A stretch of DNA of 64,000 nt. Origin: Novosphingobium sp. RL4. GTDB taxonomy: Bacteria > Pseudomonadota > Alphaproteobacteria > Sphingomonadales > Sphingomonadaceae. Below, piece by piece: positions 40,793-49,846 of the stretch. The position numbers and the translations under genes are program-made. The DNA is taken from the NCBI RefSeq assembly GCF_035658495.1, contig NZ_CP141944.1, positions 2,568,001 to 2,632,000 of the forward strand, written 5' to 3'. The notes beneath the pieces were generated by a model that ran no database searches, was not told the DNA's origin, and saw only the letters and a list, made by a program, of their open reading frames with translations. Position 1 is the stretch's first letter. Each line of letters opens with the position of its first letter.

Positions 40793-42286
40793 TCAGTAAG
40801 TCACTATCTTGACCTTTTGCCCCGGAACCAGGCGCGTTCCGGCCTGCATGCCGTTGAGCACCAGGAACCGATCCAGCGCGGCATCCGTGTAAGCCATCCG
40901 GCCGGCCAGCGATTGCACGGTGTCGCCCGCCTTTACAGTCAGCACGGAGAGACGGCGCGGACGGACCTGCCCGGCTTCGGCAACTGAAATCCGGCGCATG
41001 CTCTTGAACATCCCATTGAACGCCCCGGCACCGCCCACACGGGTGATCGTCACGAAGTGATAGGCTTTTCCGCCTCCAAAATCATAAGCGAAGACCGTCA
41101 CGTCCACCGGCCCGCTCGATGCCTGAACCCTCGCCACGCCGTAAGCAGCCGAAAGACCGTTCACATTCGCCCGCTCGATGCTGGAAGGCACGATTCGCGC
41201 CTGCCCCGATTCGGTCAGGCTGGAAAACACCGACTGGATGTAGGCGTCGAGCCCGGTCCCCATCTGCCCGCCGGAAAACTGCGCCTTGCCCGATTCCCCA
41301 TTGATCGACACGGCCTGGGTTCCGTTGACGAGATAGAAGCCGTTAGGTGCCTCGAAGGCCAGCCGCAGTTCCGGATGCGTGAAGCGATTCCCGTCGATCA
41401 TGCCCTGCTTGGGATCGTCTCCGTAGACCAGCCCGTCGATTCGGGTGAGGAATACGTCGCGATTCGTCATTCCCGATGCGCCGCTCCCCGCCTGCGCAAG
41501 CGCGTCCCGCACGCGAGAGGCAGGGTCCGGGTGCGTGGAAGCCCATTGCGGTACCTGATTCGCCGAGCCGCGCAATTGCGCCTCAAGCGCATTCTGGCGC
41601 GCCAGGCTGTCGAGCACGGTACTCATCGCACGCGGATCGTATCCGGCGCGCTTGAGATAGGTAATGCCGAGACGGTCGGCTTCCAGTTCCTGGGAGCGCG
41701 AGTATTTAAGCGTCAGCATCTGCGAACCTTGCGAAGCGATCTGCTGGCCCAGCCGCCCGAACGCATTGTCGCCCAGCAGAACCCCGGAGAGAACCGAGCC
41801 GAGCACGCCCAGCAACTGGTTGCGCGATGCCGCTTGCTGCCGCTTGGCCGAATGTCGCGCCGCCACGTGGCCGACCTCATGACCCAGCACGCCCGCCAGT
41901 TCCGCCTCGTTGTTCATGAGTGCGGTAAGCTGCCGGGTGACGTAGATGTAGCCACCGGGGATGGCGAAGGCGTTGTTCACCGGCGAATTCAGCAGCGTCA
42001 CGGTGAAATCGCCGCGCGCGTTGGACAGACCGGACTGCACGGCGATGGTCTTGCCCACCTGCTCGACATAGGCGGCCTGCGGCCCCGTCACCGAGCCGCC
42101 GAATTCGGCGAGCAGGTCGGGATGGGCCTTGGCGCCTTCCGCCTTGTCGGCGCGGCTGATCGCACTGACTGTCGCGGGATAGGCCGCGGCGGCCGACGCC
42201 ATGCCGGTGGCGGTCGGAAGGAACGACATGGCGGCGGCAGTAACCGCCATTACCGACCGGCTCCTGACTGAATGAACTGCGAACAT
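40793..42286 (-). CDS. M48-family metalloprotease with C-terminal LysM domain
   Basis: The 497-aa product has an N-terminal signal peptide (cleaved near residue 34, ASAAAA), the zinc motif HEVGH, a third ligand glutamate in ELEADRLG, and a C-terminal LysM domain (LTVKAGDTVQSL... to the end) that binds peptidoglycan. BepA-type periplasmic proteases of this family assist or degrade outer-membrane proteins. GGAGGGGAAGGGG precedes the ATG. It is downstream of xerD in the same direction with an 82-bp gap. Tetratricopeptide repeats of classical BepA are not seen; a different middle domain takes their place. Confidence 0.92.
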   Translation of the reverse strand: MFAVHSVRSRSVMAVTAAAMSFLPTATGMASAAAAYPATVSAISRADKAEGAKAHPDLLAEFGGSVTGPQAAYVEQVGKTIAVQSGLSNARGDFTVTLLNSPVNNAFAIPGGYIYVTRQLTALMNNEAELAGVLGHEVGHVAARHSAKRQQAASRNQLLGVLGSVLSGVLLGDNAFGRLGQQIASQGSQMLTLKYSRSQELEADRLGITYLKRAGYDPRAMSTVLDSLARQNALEAQLRGSANQVPQWASTHPDPASRVRDALAQAGSGASGMTNRDVFLTRIDGLVYGDDPKQGMIDGNRFTHPELRLAFEAPNGFYLVNGTQAVSINGESGKAQFSGGQMGTGLDAYIQSVFSSLTESGQARIVPSSIERANVNGLSAAYGVARVQASSGPVDVTVFAYDFGGGKAYHFVTITRVGGAGAFNGMFKSMRRISVAEAGQVRPRRLSVLTVKAGDTVQSLAGRMAYTDAALDRFLVLNGMQAGTRLVPGQKVKIVTY

Positions 42287-42368
42287 GGCCCCTTCCCCTC
42301 CGGCTATCTTGATCTGCGTCTTCTTCCCGTCAGGCAACGGCAAGCGCAAGTGGTTGTTCCCGCTCTTT

Positions 42369-43247
42369 TCACCCCCGCGCGAGGGGGTGGCGGGCATTCA
42401 CCAGTGCGACCAGCCGCGCACTGTCGACATGCGTGTAGATCTGCGTCGTCGCGATGTCGGCGTGTCCCAGCAACATCTGGAGGACGCGCAGGTCCGCGCC
42501 GCCTTCCAGCAGATGCGTCGCGAAGGCATGGCGCAGGACATGCGGCGAGACGCGCGTGGGATCGATATCCGCCCTCGCGGCCAGTGCGCGCAGCAGCTGG
42601 AACAGGCGCACCCTTGTCAGATGCCCGCTCTCTCCGCTCGAAGGGAACAGGAACTTCGAATTTCCGCGCCGCACCGCCAGCCACTGGGTCAGCACCGACC
42701 TTGCGCGCCCGCTCACCGGCACCATGCGCTGTTGCCCGCCCTTGCCGGTAACATGGAGAAACGGCGCATCGCGGGGCACCGCCGCGAGCGGCAGGGAGAC
42801 CAGTTCGGTTGCGCGCAGCCCCGATCCGTAGAGCAGTTCCAGCAAGGCCAGCAGCCGGACCGCATCCGACCGTCCGCCCCGTGCCTCCGCTTCGGCCGTG
42901 GCCAGAAACCGTTCGACTTCCTCGTGAGAAAGCAGGCGCGGCAAGGGACGGCGGGTGCGCGGACGCGGCAGGGAACCTGAGGGATCGTCGCCCCGCACCC
43001 CCTCGTCGACTAGGAAGCCGTAGAACTGCCGCAGCGCGGAGCAGCGCCGCGCAAGGCTCGACGCAGCAAGGCCGCTCCACGCATCTCCGAGCCTGGCCAG
43101 AGCATCGCCATCGGCCGTCTCGATATCGCCGAGCGCCTCAGCCGCTGCCACGAGGTCGCGGCGATAGGCGGCCAGCGTATTGGCCGCCGCTCCGCGTTCG
43201 GCCGCCAGCATGGCCAGGAAACGCTCGGCGTGACCTTCGCCGACCAT
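42369..43247 (-). CDS. xerD: Site-specific tyrosine recombinase XerD
   Basis: The 292-aa protein has the SAM-like N-terminal core-binding domain and the C-terminal catalytic domain with the tyrosine-recombinase residues: Arg in GLRATEL, HVLRHAFATHLL, the later His in LLGHADI and the nucleophile Tyr in TTQIYTHV. Length is that of chromosomal XerD. XerD with XerC resolves chromosome dimers at dif. It sits in an operon with an exported protein and the M48 protease, close to aroKB, a conserved alphaproteobacterial order. No mobile element surrounds it. Confidence 0.93.
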   Translation of the reverse strand: MVGEGHAERFLAMLAAERGAAANTLAAYRRDLVAAAEALGDIETADGDALARLGDAWSGLAASSLARRCSALRQFYGFLVDEGVRGDDPSGSLPRPRTRRPLPRLLSHEEVERFLATAEAEARGGRSDAVRLLALLELLYGSGLRATELVSLPLAAVPRDAPFLHVTGKGGQQRMVPVSGRARSVLTQWLAVRRGNSKFLFPSSGESGHLTRVRLFQLLRALAARADIDPTRVSPHVLRHAFATHLLEGGADLRVLQMLLGHADIATTQIYTHVDSARLVALVNARHPLARG

Positions 43248-43253
43248 GCCGCG

Positions 43254-45152
43254 TCAGGCCCGTGCCACGGCTTCCGCAGCGATCATCCGCGCCTCTGCGT
43301 CAAGCCCGACCGTGCGCAGCGCCGAAACGATGTGATAGAGATAGCGCGGGGTCATACGCTGCCAGTTGGCCCCTTGCATGCCGAGCCCGGCCAATAGCGC
43401 CACACTGGCCGGATCACCGGCTGCAGCCGCCTTGTCGATCGCGGCCGTGAACAGGGTCGTGCTGTCGAGTTGCAGGCCCCATTCGCCCGAGTAGCGTGAG
43501 GCCACGCCCTGATCTACGCGTTCCAGACCGGCAAGCCCCGCGACGAGGAAGGCGCTCTTTCGCTTGTTCCGGCTTTCGTCGGCATCGAAATACGTGCTGA
43601 TCGCCCCCGAATCCACAGAGCGTATCCGGCCCGGCGCCGCCAGTGTCAGCAGCCCCCAGCCCTCGCTACCGGACGCAACGATCGAAGACCACGCCAGCGC
43701 ATTGGTATCGTAACCGGCTGCCAGCATCGAGGCGATCAGCGCCGAGGCATCCGCTTCCATGTCCTTGCTCGGCGCGATGCGGGCGGCGGCGGCGGCCGTC
43801 AGCACCTGCCGCGAATAGGCCGCATCGCCCCCGCCGGCGCCGTTCCACAAGCTCTGCATTGCCGAGAACCGCGCTGCGGGAGCGTCCAGCGTATAGGCAT
43901 CGCGCAGGCTTTCCGCCCGCTTCTGCCATTCGCCGGTAACATCCCCATCCGCGTAGATCTGGGCGTAGAGATCGACCATCGCCGCATTCGAGAGCACGCC
44001 TGCCCCGCCCGCCCGGTCTGCCGCGACCGCGCGCCGTTCCAGCCCGACCATCGGGGCCAGCGCCGTGGCATAGGCATACATCGGTCCGGCGCCGGACATC
44101 GCGCTTTCCGGCGGGGTCAGGCCCACGCCAATGGCAAGGCCATAGCGCCAGGGCGTCATCGTATCGACGTTGTTCCACTCGATCGTAACGGCCTTGCGGG
44201 AACGCCCTGCCGCGCCGGCGTATTTCTGCGCCAGCAGCGAATCGATGCGCTCCAGCTTGCCGCTGACACGCGCGCGTTCAAGCTTCGAGATCGCCGAGGC
44301 ACCGCCGCCCCGGAAGGCCTCGCAGATCGCCTGGGCTGCGTTCCATTCAGGATCGTCCCGCAGCGAACCCTGGATCGACATGACCGGGCACATGCCCGTG
44401 AAATCGGCGGAACGCTGATAGACGTCGAACGCCTCGTTTCCGATCTCGGGCGTGAAGTTCGATATGTCGATACCTTGCAGCAAGGCGCGGGCGGCATCGG
44501 TTTCACCCATGCGGAGCAGCAGGCCGACCCGCAGGGCCAGGAACTGCTGCGGGCTCATTCCCGCCGGAGTCTCGAGACGCGAGGCAAGCGCGCGGCGCAG
44601 CAGGATATGGCCCCATCGCGAAAACACCGCGCCCCGGTTTGCCGCGATCGCGGACTGGACAAGATAGGGATTCTGCTCGGCGAGCGACGCCTCCGGCATC
44701 CCGCCCTCGCTCTCGTCGATAAGGCCGATCCGCTCCATCGAGCGGCGCGCGCCCGAAGGCATGTCGAGGTCGAGCTTGTCCCCCAGCAGGGCTTCGAAAT
44801 CCTCGGGCGACATGCGCTCCAGTTCTTCGAGGCTCGGCAGGCGTGACAGCGTGCTCTTGCCGTTCACGTCAGTGGTAACGAAGGAATCCGTGGCGAATGG
44901 CGGCACCTGCGCAGGCAACGGCTGGACCACGGGGGTCGACACCGAACGCGGCGCCGTGGCCGGCGTGCCCGTGGCAGGGCGATTCGCAGGTGGCGGCGTA
45001 GCGGGCGCCTGCGTGGGCGCGGGCTCTGAGAACATCTTGGGCAGCAGCGATTCCGGGGCATCCTGCGCCATCGCCCACGCGGACGTCACGGCGAGCGAAG
45101 CGCCGGCGAGCAAGTGCCAGGTCCTCATATATGTTCCCTTGCGAGGCTTCAT
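43254..45152 (-). CDS. Large exported alphaproteobacterial protein of unknown function
   Basis: From the ATG at 45152 the product is 632 aa. It has a signal peptide ending WAMAQD, a low-complexity Pro/Ala/Thr-rich linker (about residues 40-95) and then a long helical region with repeat-like sections. I do not recognise a family domain. The ATG overlaps the stop of the small gene upstream (ATGA) and has GGAG 8 nt before it; ATG 45128, after AAGGGAA, is the alternative. It ends 6 bp before xerD. The constant position beside xerD and aroK suggests a conserved cell-envelope role (inference). Confidence 0.85.
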   Translation of the reverse strand: MKPRKGTYMRTWHLLAGASLAVTSAWAMAQDAPESLLPKMFSEPAPTQAPATPPPANRPATGTPATAPRSVSTPVVQPLPAQVPPFATDSFVTTDVNGKSTLSRLPSLEELERMSPEDFEALLGDKLDLDMPSGARRSMERIGLIDESEGGMPEASLAEQNPYLVQSAIAANRGAVFSRWGHILLRRALASRLETPAGMSPQQFLALRVGLLLRMGETDAARALLQGIDISNFTPEIGNEAFDVYQRSADFTGMCPVMSIQGSLRDDPEWNAAQAICEAFRGGGASAISKLERARVSGKLERIDSLLAQKYAGAAGRSRKAVTIEWNNVDTMTPWRYGLAIGVGLTPPESAMSGAGPMYAYATALAPMVGLERRAVAADRAGGAGVLSNAAMVDLYAQIYADGDVTGEWQKRAESLRDAYTLDAPAARFSAMQSLWNGAGGGDAAYSRQVLTAAAAARIAPSKDMEADASALIASMLAAGYDTNALAWSSIVASGSEGWGLLTLAAPGRIRSVDSGAISTYFDADESRNKRKSAFLVAGLAGLERVDQGVASRYSGEWGLQLDSTTLFTAAIDKAAAAGDPASVALLAGLGMQGANWQRMTPRYLYHIVSALRTVGLDAEARMIAAEAVARA

Positions 45153-45307
45153 CGCGGCAGCTCCGGAACCGGCACCGGCTGGACGATATCGCGGACCGGA
45201 GAACGACCGCCATCCATCCACGCCCAGACACCCAGAACGACCGCCAGTACGACGATGGAAACGGCAGCCACGCCTGAAAACCTGCGCCTGCGTTTTTGTA
45301 TCGTCAC
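45149..45307 (-). CDS. Small membrane-anchored protein (52 aa)
   Basis: The GTG start follows AAGGCGA. The product has a strongly basic N-terminus (KRRRRFSG), one hydrophobic helix (about residues 13-30), a short periplasmic part rich in proline and valine (VQPVPVPELP) and no recognised domain. Its TGA overlaps the ATG of the following large exported protein gene, which points to translational coupling. It is divergent from aroK with 58 bp between the starts. It is below usual length cut-offs and may be missed in annotations. Confidence 0.7.
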   Translation of the reverse strand: MTIQKRRRRFSGVAAVSIVVLAVVLGVWAWMDGGRSPVRDIVQPVPVPELPR

Positions 45308-45327
45308 TCGCCTTCCTTCACCGATGC

Positions 45328-45355
45328 TTGCGCTGCGACCTAGCGCAACTATAGG
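45328..45355 (+). promoter_or_regulatory. Promoter of aroKB with palindrome in the spacer
   Basis: TTGCGC (45328-45333) and TATAGG (45350-45355) are spaced 16 bp. The repeat TTGCGCT (45328-45334) and AGCGCAA (45342-45348) forms a 7-bp palindrome over the -35 box. Transcription would start within about 5 nt of the aroK ATG. Confidence 0.5.
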
Positions 45356-45365
45356 CGATGGAGCA

Positions 45366-45941
45366 ATGGACGTTCAACAAACCCGGTTTTCCGCACAGGA
45401 AATTGCCGCACTCGCGCGGCGCATCGATCGCCCCATCGTGCTGGTCGGAATGATGGGCGTGGGCAAGTCCAGCGTCGGCAAGCGCCTTGCCACGCTGCTC
45501 GACTGCGCCTTCGTCGACGCCGACGATGAGATTGAGCGCTCGGCGCAGATGACGATCCCCGAGATTTTCGAGACTTACGGCGAGGATTACTTCCGCGACG
45601 GCGAACGCCGGGTAATCTCCCGCCTCATCGAATCCGGCGTGGAACGCTGCGTGATCGCCACCGGCGGCGGCGCGTTCTGCAACGAGACGACGCGGGCGCT
45701 GATCCTCGACAAGGCGATCACCGTCTGGCTCGACAGCGAGGTGGACACCCTTGTCGAACGCACCGCGCGCAAGGATCACCGTCCGCTCCTGCGCGGCGGA
45801 GATCCGCGCGACATACTCGCCCGGCTGCGCGAAGACCGCAGGCCGCACTATTCGCAGGCACCGATCCATGTGATCAGCAACAGCGGGCCTCACGTTCAGA
45901 CCATCAACAAGGTCCTTCAGGGAATTTCGCAATGGCTGTAA
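45366..45941 (+). CDS. aroK: Shikimate kinase
   Basis: The 191-aa kinase has the Walker A motif GMMGVGKSS (about residues 28-36), the shikimate-binding DADDEIE, the TGGGAF motif and the lid region (ARKDHRPLL). It phosphorylates shikimate in the pathway to aromatic amino acids. The start codon is only 10 bp after the -10 box, so the mRNA is leaderless or has a very short leader. The last 10 bp overlap aroB. Confidence 0.95.
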   Translation: MDVQQTRFSAQEIAALARRIDRPIVLVGMMGVGKSSVGKRLATLLDCAFVDADDEIERSAQMTIPEIFETYGEDYFRDGERRVISRLIESGVERCVIATGGGAFCNETTRALILDKAITVWLDSEVDTLVERTARKDHRPLLRGGDPRDILARLREDRRPHYSQAPIHVISNSGPHVQTINKVLQGISQWL

Positions 45942-47044
45942 TCCCCGTCGATATCGCCGGTCGTCCCTATGAAGTCCGGGTCGGAGCCGGTCTGCTCGCG
46001 GAACTCGTGCCGCAGTGCCGCGGGCGCCTGCGAAAGCGCGGCGTGCCGATCATCACGGACATCAACGTCCATGCGGCCTGGGGTCAGGTGGTCGAGGCAA
46101 GCCTGCGCGAAAGCGGCCACGAGCCGCACTGGCGCATCCTGCCTGCCGGTGAGGCGACCAAATCCTGGGAAGAACTGGCGGCGACCGTCAACTGGCTCCT
46201 GTCGCTCGAAGTGGAGCGCGGCGACCATATCATCGCGCTGGGCGGCGGGGTGATCGGCGACCTTACGGGCTTCTGCGCCTCGGTTCTCAAGCGCGGCTGC
46301 AAGTTCATCCAGGTTCCCACCACCCTGCTCGCCCAGGTCGATTCGAGCGTCGGCGGCAAGACCGCGATCAATACGCCGGCGGGCAAGAACCTCGTCGGCG
46401 CGTTCCATCAGCCCTCGCTGGTGCTGGCCGACCTTTCCGCCCTCGAAACGCTGCCGGAACGCGAGCTTCGGGCCGGTTATGCCGAAGTGGTGAAATACGG
46501 CCTGATCGACGATGCCGACTTCTTCGCCTGGTGCGATGCCAATGGCGGCGCGATGATCGCCGGAGACAGCCAGCTTCGCGAATATGCCGTGGCGCATTCC
46601 GTGGCGAGCAAGGCGCGGATCGTTGCCGAGGATGAGTTCGAAACCACGGGAAAGCGTGCGCTTCTCAACCTTGGCCACACTTTCGGCCATGCGCTGGAAG
46701 CGGAAACCGGCTTCTCCTCCCGACTGCTTCACGGCGAGGCGGTCGCGCTCGGCATGGTGCTGGCGGCCCGCTATTCGGCCCGCCGCGAACTGCTGCCCCG
46801 GGCCAGCGCCGAGCATATCGCCAACCATATCCGCGAGATCGGCCTGCCCTCCAGCCTTCCGGAACTGAGCCTCGATTGCGATGGCGGGAAACTGGTCGGT
46901 CACATGCTCCACGACAAGAAGATGGACGCCGGAACCCTGCCGTTCCTGCTGCTCAAGGGCATCGGACAGACCTATCTGGACAAGCAGGTTTCGCTCGAAG
47001 ACGTCGCCGCATTCCTTGACGAGGAACTGACCCGCCAGCCCTGA
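45932..47044 (+). CDS. aroB: 3-dehydroquinate synthase
   Basis: The 370-aa enzyme has the NAD-binding stretch GGGVIGDLTGF, the zinc ligands in EVVKYG (Glu), LNLGHTFGHALE (His) and LLHGEAVALGM (His), and the conserved VDSSVGGKTAIN. It converts DAHP to 3-dehydroquinate with zinc and NAD. The ATG lies in the last codons of aroK, a common arrangement. Downstream there are 120 bp with no gene, then the POT transporter. Confidence 0.97.
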   Translation: MAVIPVDIAGRPYEVRVGAGLLAELVPQCRGRLRKRGVPIITDINVHAAWGQVVEASLRESGHEPHWRILPAGEATKSWEELAATVNWLLSLEVERGDHIIALGGGVIGDLTGFCASVLKRGCKFIQVPTTLLAQVDSSVGGKTAINTPAGKNLVGAFHQPSLVLADLSALETLPERELRAGYAEVVKYGLIDDADFFAWCDANGGAMIAGDSQLREYAVAHSVASKARIVAEDEFETTGKRALLNLGHTFGHALEAETGFSSRLLHGEAVALGMVLAARYSARRELLPRASAEHIANHIREIGLPSSLPELSLDCDGGKLVGHMLHDKKMDAGTLPFLLLKGIGQTYLDKQVSLEDVAAFLDEELTRQP

Positions 47045-47237
47045 ACCGCCTGCTTTCAGGCACTTGGCGGCCCCGGTATTGAACGACACCTAAAGGGTAC
47101 AGAGAAGGCGAGAGCCGTAACCGGCACCCCTGCATCGCACTTAGCTCTCATAGACGGGGCTCGTGCGTGACATTACAATAACGCGCCACTATGGTGCGCG
47201 CTTGGACAACAAAAGTACCGGGCCGCACCAGACCGCC

Positions 47238-48632
47238 ATGACACTTTCAGAAGCCACTCCCGAGCTCGACTTCCCCGAGGAGATCGAGCGAGACGACCGC
47301 GCCTTCCTGGGCCACCCCAAGGGCCTCGGCTACCTCTCCTTCGTCGAGGGCTGCGAGCGATTCTCCTACTACTCCATGCAGACGCTGCTCGTGCTCTACA
47401 TGGTCAAGTACCTGCTGCTGCCGGAGAACGTCGGCAAGGTCATGGGGCTGTCGTGGCTGCGCGGCTGGCACTATGCCGGGCTTGAGGGGCAGCCGCTCGC
47501 ATCGGCGATCTTCGGCGACTATACCTCGCTCGTCTATCTGACCCCTATTCTCGGCGGCATCGTCGCCGACCGCTGGCTCGGTCGCAAGGCCACCCTGATC
47601 GCTGGCGCCGTGGTCATGTCGCTCGGCCACTTCCTCATGGCGTTCGAGGGCATGTTCCTCTTCGCGCTGATCTCGCTGGTCGTGGGCGTCGGCCTGTTCA
47701 AGGGCAATATCGCCAGCCAGGTCGGCGAACTCTACAAGCCCGGCGACCTGCGCCGCGCCATGGCGTTCCAGATCTTCTACATCGCCATCAACGTTTCGGT
47801 CATCGCCGCGCCGCTGATCGCCGGCACCCTGGGCGAGAAAGTGGGCTGGCACTACGGCTTCGGTACTGCCGGCGTGGTCATGGTGCTGGGCCTGATCATC
47901 TACCTGAGGGCCGGACACTGGCTTCCCGCCGATAACCGCGCTCCGAAGGGGGAAAAGGCGCAAAAAATCCGCCTGACCCGTTCCGACTGGCCCCGCCTCG
48001 GCGCACTGGCCGTGCTGGTGCCGGTGCTGGCCATCGCGATGATGAGCAATCAGGAAATCTTCAACGCCTACCTCGTCTGGGCGGACGACAAGTTCCAGCT
48101 GACCTTCTTCGGCGATACCCTGCCGACGAGCTGGATGATCACCGTGGACGCCACCCTCAGCTTCTCCATGCTGGTTGCCGTGGCGGCATTCTGGAAGTGG
48201 TACTCGACCCGCACCGGCCGCGAGCCCGACGAACTGGGCAAGATGATCATCGGCTCGGTGTTCAGCATCATGGGCGGCATGTGCCTCGTCATCGCCGCCG
48301 CAACCGCAGGCAATGCCAAGATCGGCCTGTTCTGGCCGGTGATGTTCCACCTGTTCAACTCGATCGGTTTCGCGCACATCATGCCGGTCAGCCTGGCACT
48401 GTTCACCAAGGTCGCCCCGCGCGCGCTCAATGCGACGGTGGTGGGCATCTACTACCTTGCGTTCTTCGGCGCCAACAAGGTGGTGGGCGAAGTGGGCGGC
48501 TGGTATTCCTCGATGGATACCGTGTCTTTCTGGCTGATCCACGTCGCCTCGGCCGCCGTGGGCCTGATCGCCTTCGCGGCGTTCAAGATCGCACTGGGCA
48601 AGACGCTGGCCGGTGAGCCCGGCCCCGCCTGA
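47238..48632 (+). CDS. POT/PTR2-family proton-dependent oligopeptide transporter
   Basis: The 464-aa protein has 12-14 predicted membrane helices. The family signatures are present: ERFSYYSMQTLL with the proton-coupling E-x-x-E/R-F-x-Y region near residue 43, and GVGLFKGNIASQVGELY in helix 5, where KPN of most family members is KGN here. It imports di- and tripeptides with protons. I start at ATG 47238; a GTG 25 codons upstream would add an unrelated polar stretch. It is a single-gene unit. Confidence 0.92.
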   Translation: MTLSEATPELDFPEEIERDDRAFLGHPKGLGYLSFVEGCERFSYYSMQTLLVLYMVKYLLLPENVGKVMGLSWLRGWHYAGLEGQPLASAIFGDYTSLVYLTPILGGIVADRWLGRKATLIAGAVVMSLGHFLMAFEGMFLFALISLVVGVGLFKGNIASQVGELYKPGDLRRAMAFQIFYIAINVSVIAAPLIAGTLGEKVGWHYGFGTAGVVMVLGLIIYLRAGHWLPADNRAPKGEKAQKIRLTRSDWPRLGALAVLVPVLAIAMMSNQEIFNAYLVWADDKFQLTFFGDTLPTSWMITVDATLSFSMLVAVAAFWKWYSTRTGREPDELGKMIIGSVFSIMGGMCLVIAAATAGNAKIGLFWPVMFHLFNSIGFAHIMPVSLALFTKVAPRALNATVVGIYYLAFFGANKVVGEVGGWYSSMDTVSFWLIHVASAAVGLIAFAAFKIALGKTLAGEPGPA

Positions 48633-48640
48633 TAGCAAAG

Positions 48641-48668
48641 CGGCGCCCCTGCTCAGGCAAGGGCGCCG
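48641..48668. terminator. Hairpin between convergent genes
   Basis: An 8-bp GC stem (48641-48648 with 48661-48668) with a 12-nt loop follows the POT transporter gene and precedes the end of the leftward operon. The T run after it is weak (TTCT). Confidence 0.45.
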
Positions 48669-48692
48669 TTCTGGGACCAAGCGGAAAGCCCG

Positions 48693-49475
48693 TCAGCCGA
48701 ACACGGCGACCGACTGCATCCCCGCGATCACCGGCCTGCCCGCTGCATTCCACTGAAGGATTTGCTCGCTCGCCCCGCCGCCGCGCGCGAATTCGCTGGT
48801 GGAGCGCAGCAGCCACCAGCCATCCTCCGTCGTCGGCACAGGCTCCAGCATGTTGACGTGCCAGTGCATCGAGCTGATCGGCACGCGGAAGCCCAGCAGC
48901 GGCAGCACCGCCGTTGGCAAGGCATCGCCCACGAGCACCGCTTCAAGCGCCGGGTCGAGATTTTCGCGCGCCCTGAGCCGCACCCACCAGCACAGATCCG
49001 CTTCGCCCAGCGCCGACTTCGGCAGGGCAAAGCGCGCATCGAAGTTCTGCTTCAGGAACTGCGGTGCATGGTCCATCGGCACCGGTTTGGCATCCGCGAC
49101 CGGGCTCACGCCTTCCGGCAGCGGATAACCGGCGATATCGGCAGCGCTTTCGATCTGGCGCATGAACACGAAGCTGGCGCTGAAACCCACGCCCTTCTCG
49201 TTCGACAGTTCCGCCGCAACCCAGGTGGCGTTGCGCCCCTTGCGCACGATCCGCGCCCGCACCTCCACGCGGCCTGCCAGCGGCGCGATCATCGCGAACT
49301 GGCCCGAACGCAGCGGCGGCAATTCGGGATCGACCCGCTGCGCCGCTGCCAGCGCCAGCGCCGAAGTCAGCCCGCCGTAAGCGGTGCGGCCCTGAAGCCA
49401 GTCATCGGTGATATCGAACGCGAAACCGCCCTCGATTTCCTCTGCCTCGGCCAGAAGCGCGGCGAAACCCGTCAT
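48693..49475 (-). CDS. Acyl-CoA thioesterase family protein (TesB-like double hot-dog)
   Basis: The 260-aa protein has the double hot-dog layout of the 4HBT_3/TesB-like family: DWLQGRTAYGGLTSAL in the first domain and LPLLGFRVPISSMHWHVN in the second. Such enzymes hydrolyse acyl-CoA. It is the last gene of the propionyl-CoA operon, with its ATG overlapping the stop of the tRNA-binding protein gene by 1 bp. It may release CoA from excess acyl-CoA (inference). Confidence 0.88.
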   Translation of the reverse strand: MTGFAALLAEAEEIEGGFAFDITDDWLQGRTAYGGLTSALALAAAQRVDPELPPLRSGQFAMIAPLAGRVEVRARIVRKGRNATWVAAELSNEKGVGFSASFVFMRQIESAADIAGYPLPEGVSPVADAKPVPMDHAPQFLKQNFDARFALPKSALGEADLCWWVRLRARENLDPALEAVLVGDALPTAVLPLLGFRVPISSMHWHVNMLEPVPTTEDGWWLLRSTSEFARGGGASEQILQWNAAGRPVIAGMQSVAVFG

Positions 49476-49846
49476 CAGAACAACCTCGAACCATTGGGCA
49501 CCGGCTGGTCCGGTGCGAATAGGACCACGCGCCCTTCCTCGTCCGCGAAGCCGAGCGTCAATGCCTCGGACAGCGCCTTGCCGATCTGGCGCGTGGGAAA
49601 GTTCACGACCGCCGCCACCTGCCGCCCGACCAGGTCCTCCGGCGCATAGAGCGCGGCGACTTGCCCCACGCTCCTGCGCTCGCCAATGCCGGGGCCGAAA
49701 TCGATCCGCAGCTTGCAGCTTGGCTTGCGCGCGCCCTCGTAGACTTCCGCGGCGACGATGGTGCCGACGCGGATGTCCACTTTCAGGAAGTCGTCGAAGG
49801 ATATCTGCTCGGCCGCGAATGCGGCGGGGTCGTGGTCCAGATGCAT
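49475..49846 (-). CDS. tRNA-binding protein (CsaA-like)
   Basis: This 123-aa protein is a single OB-fold of the type found at the N-terminus of PheT and the C-terminus of MetG. Landmarks are FLKVDIRVGTIVAAE and the late PTRQIGKALSEALTLGF. CsaA binds tRNA and has been linked to protein export in Bacillus. It lies directly after pccA with no gap. Its link to propionyl-CoA metabolism is unclear, but the same order occurs because the operon is tightly packed. Confidence 0.92.
   Translation of the reverse strand: MHLDHDPAAFAAEQISFDDFLKVDIRVGTIVAAEVYEGARKPSCKLRIDFGPGIGERRSVGQVAALYAPEDLVGRQVAAVVNFPTRQIGKALSEALTLGFADEEGRVVLFAPDQPVPNGSRLF

Noticed and set aside
42369..43247. Tyrosine recombinase near the tRNA array as an integrase with an att site
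   Set aside because: The protein has the length and context of chromosomal XerD, sits in a conserved housekeeping operon and is 2.7 kb from the tRNA genes. No att-like repeat of a tRNA end was found.
47045..47237. Possible gene or structured RNA between aroB and the POT transporter
   Set aside because: No ORF with a ribosome binding site and no strong hairpin is visible; it is probably just the promoter and leader of the transporter gene.
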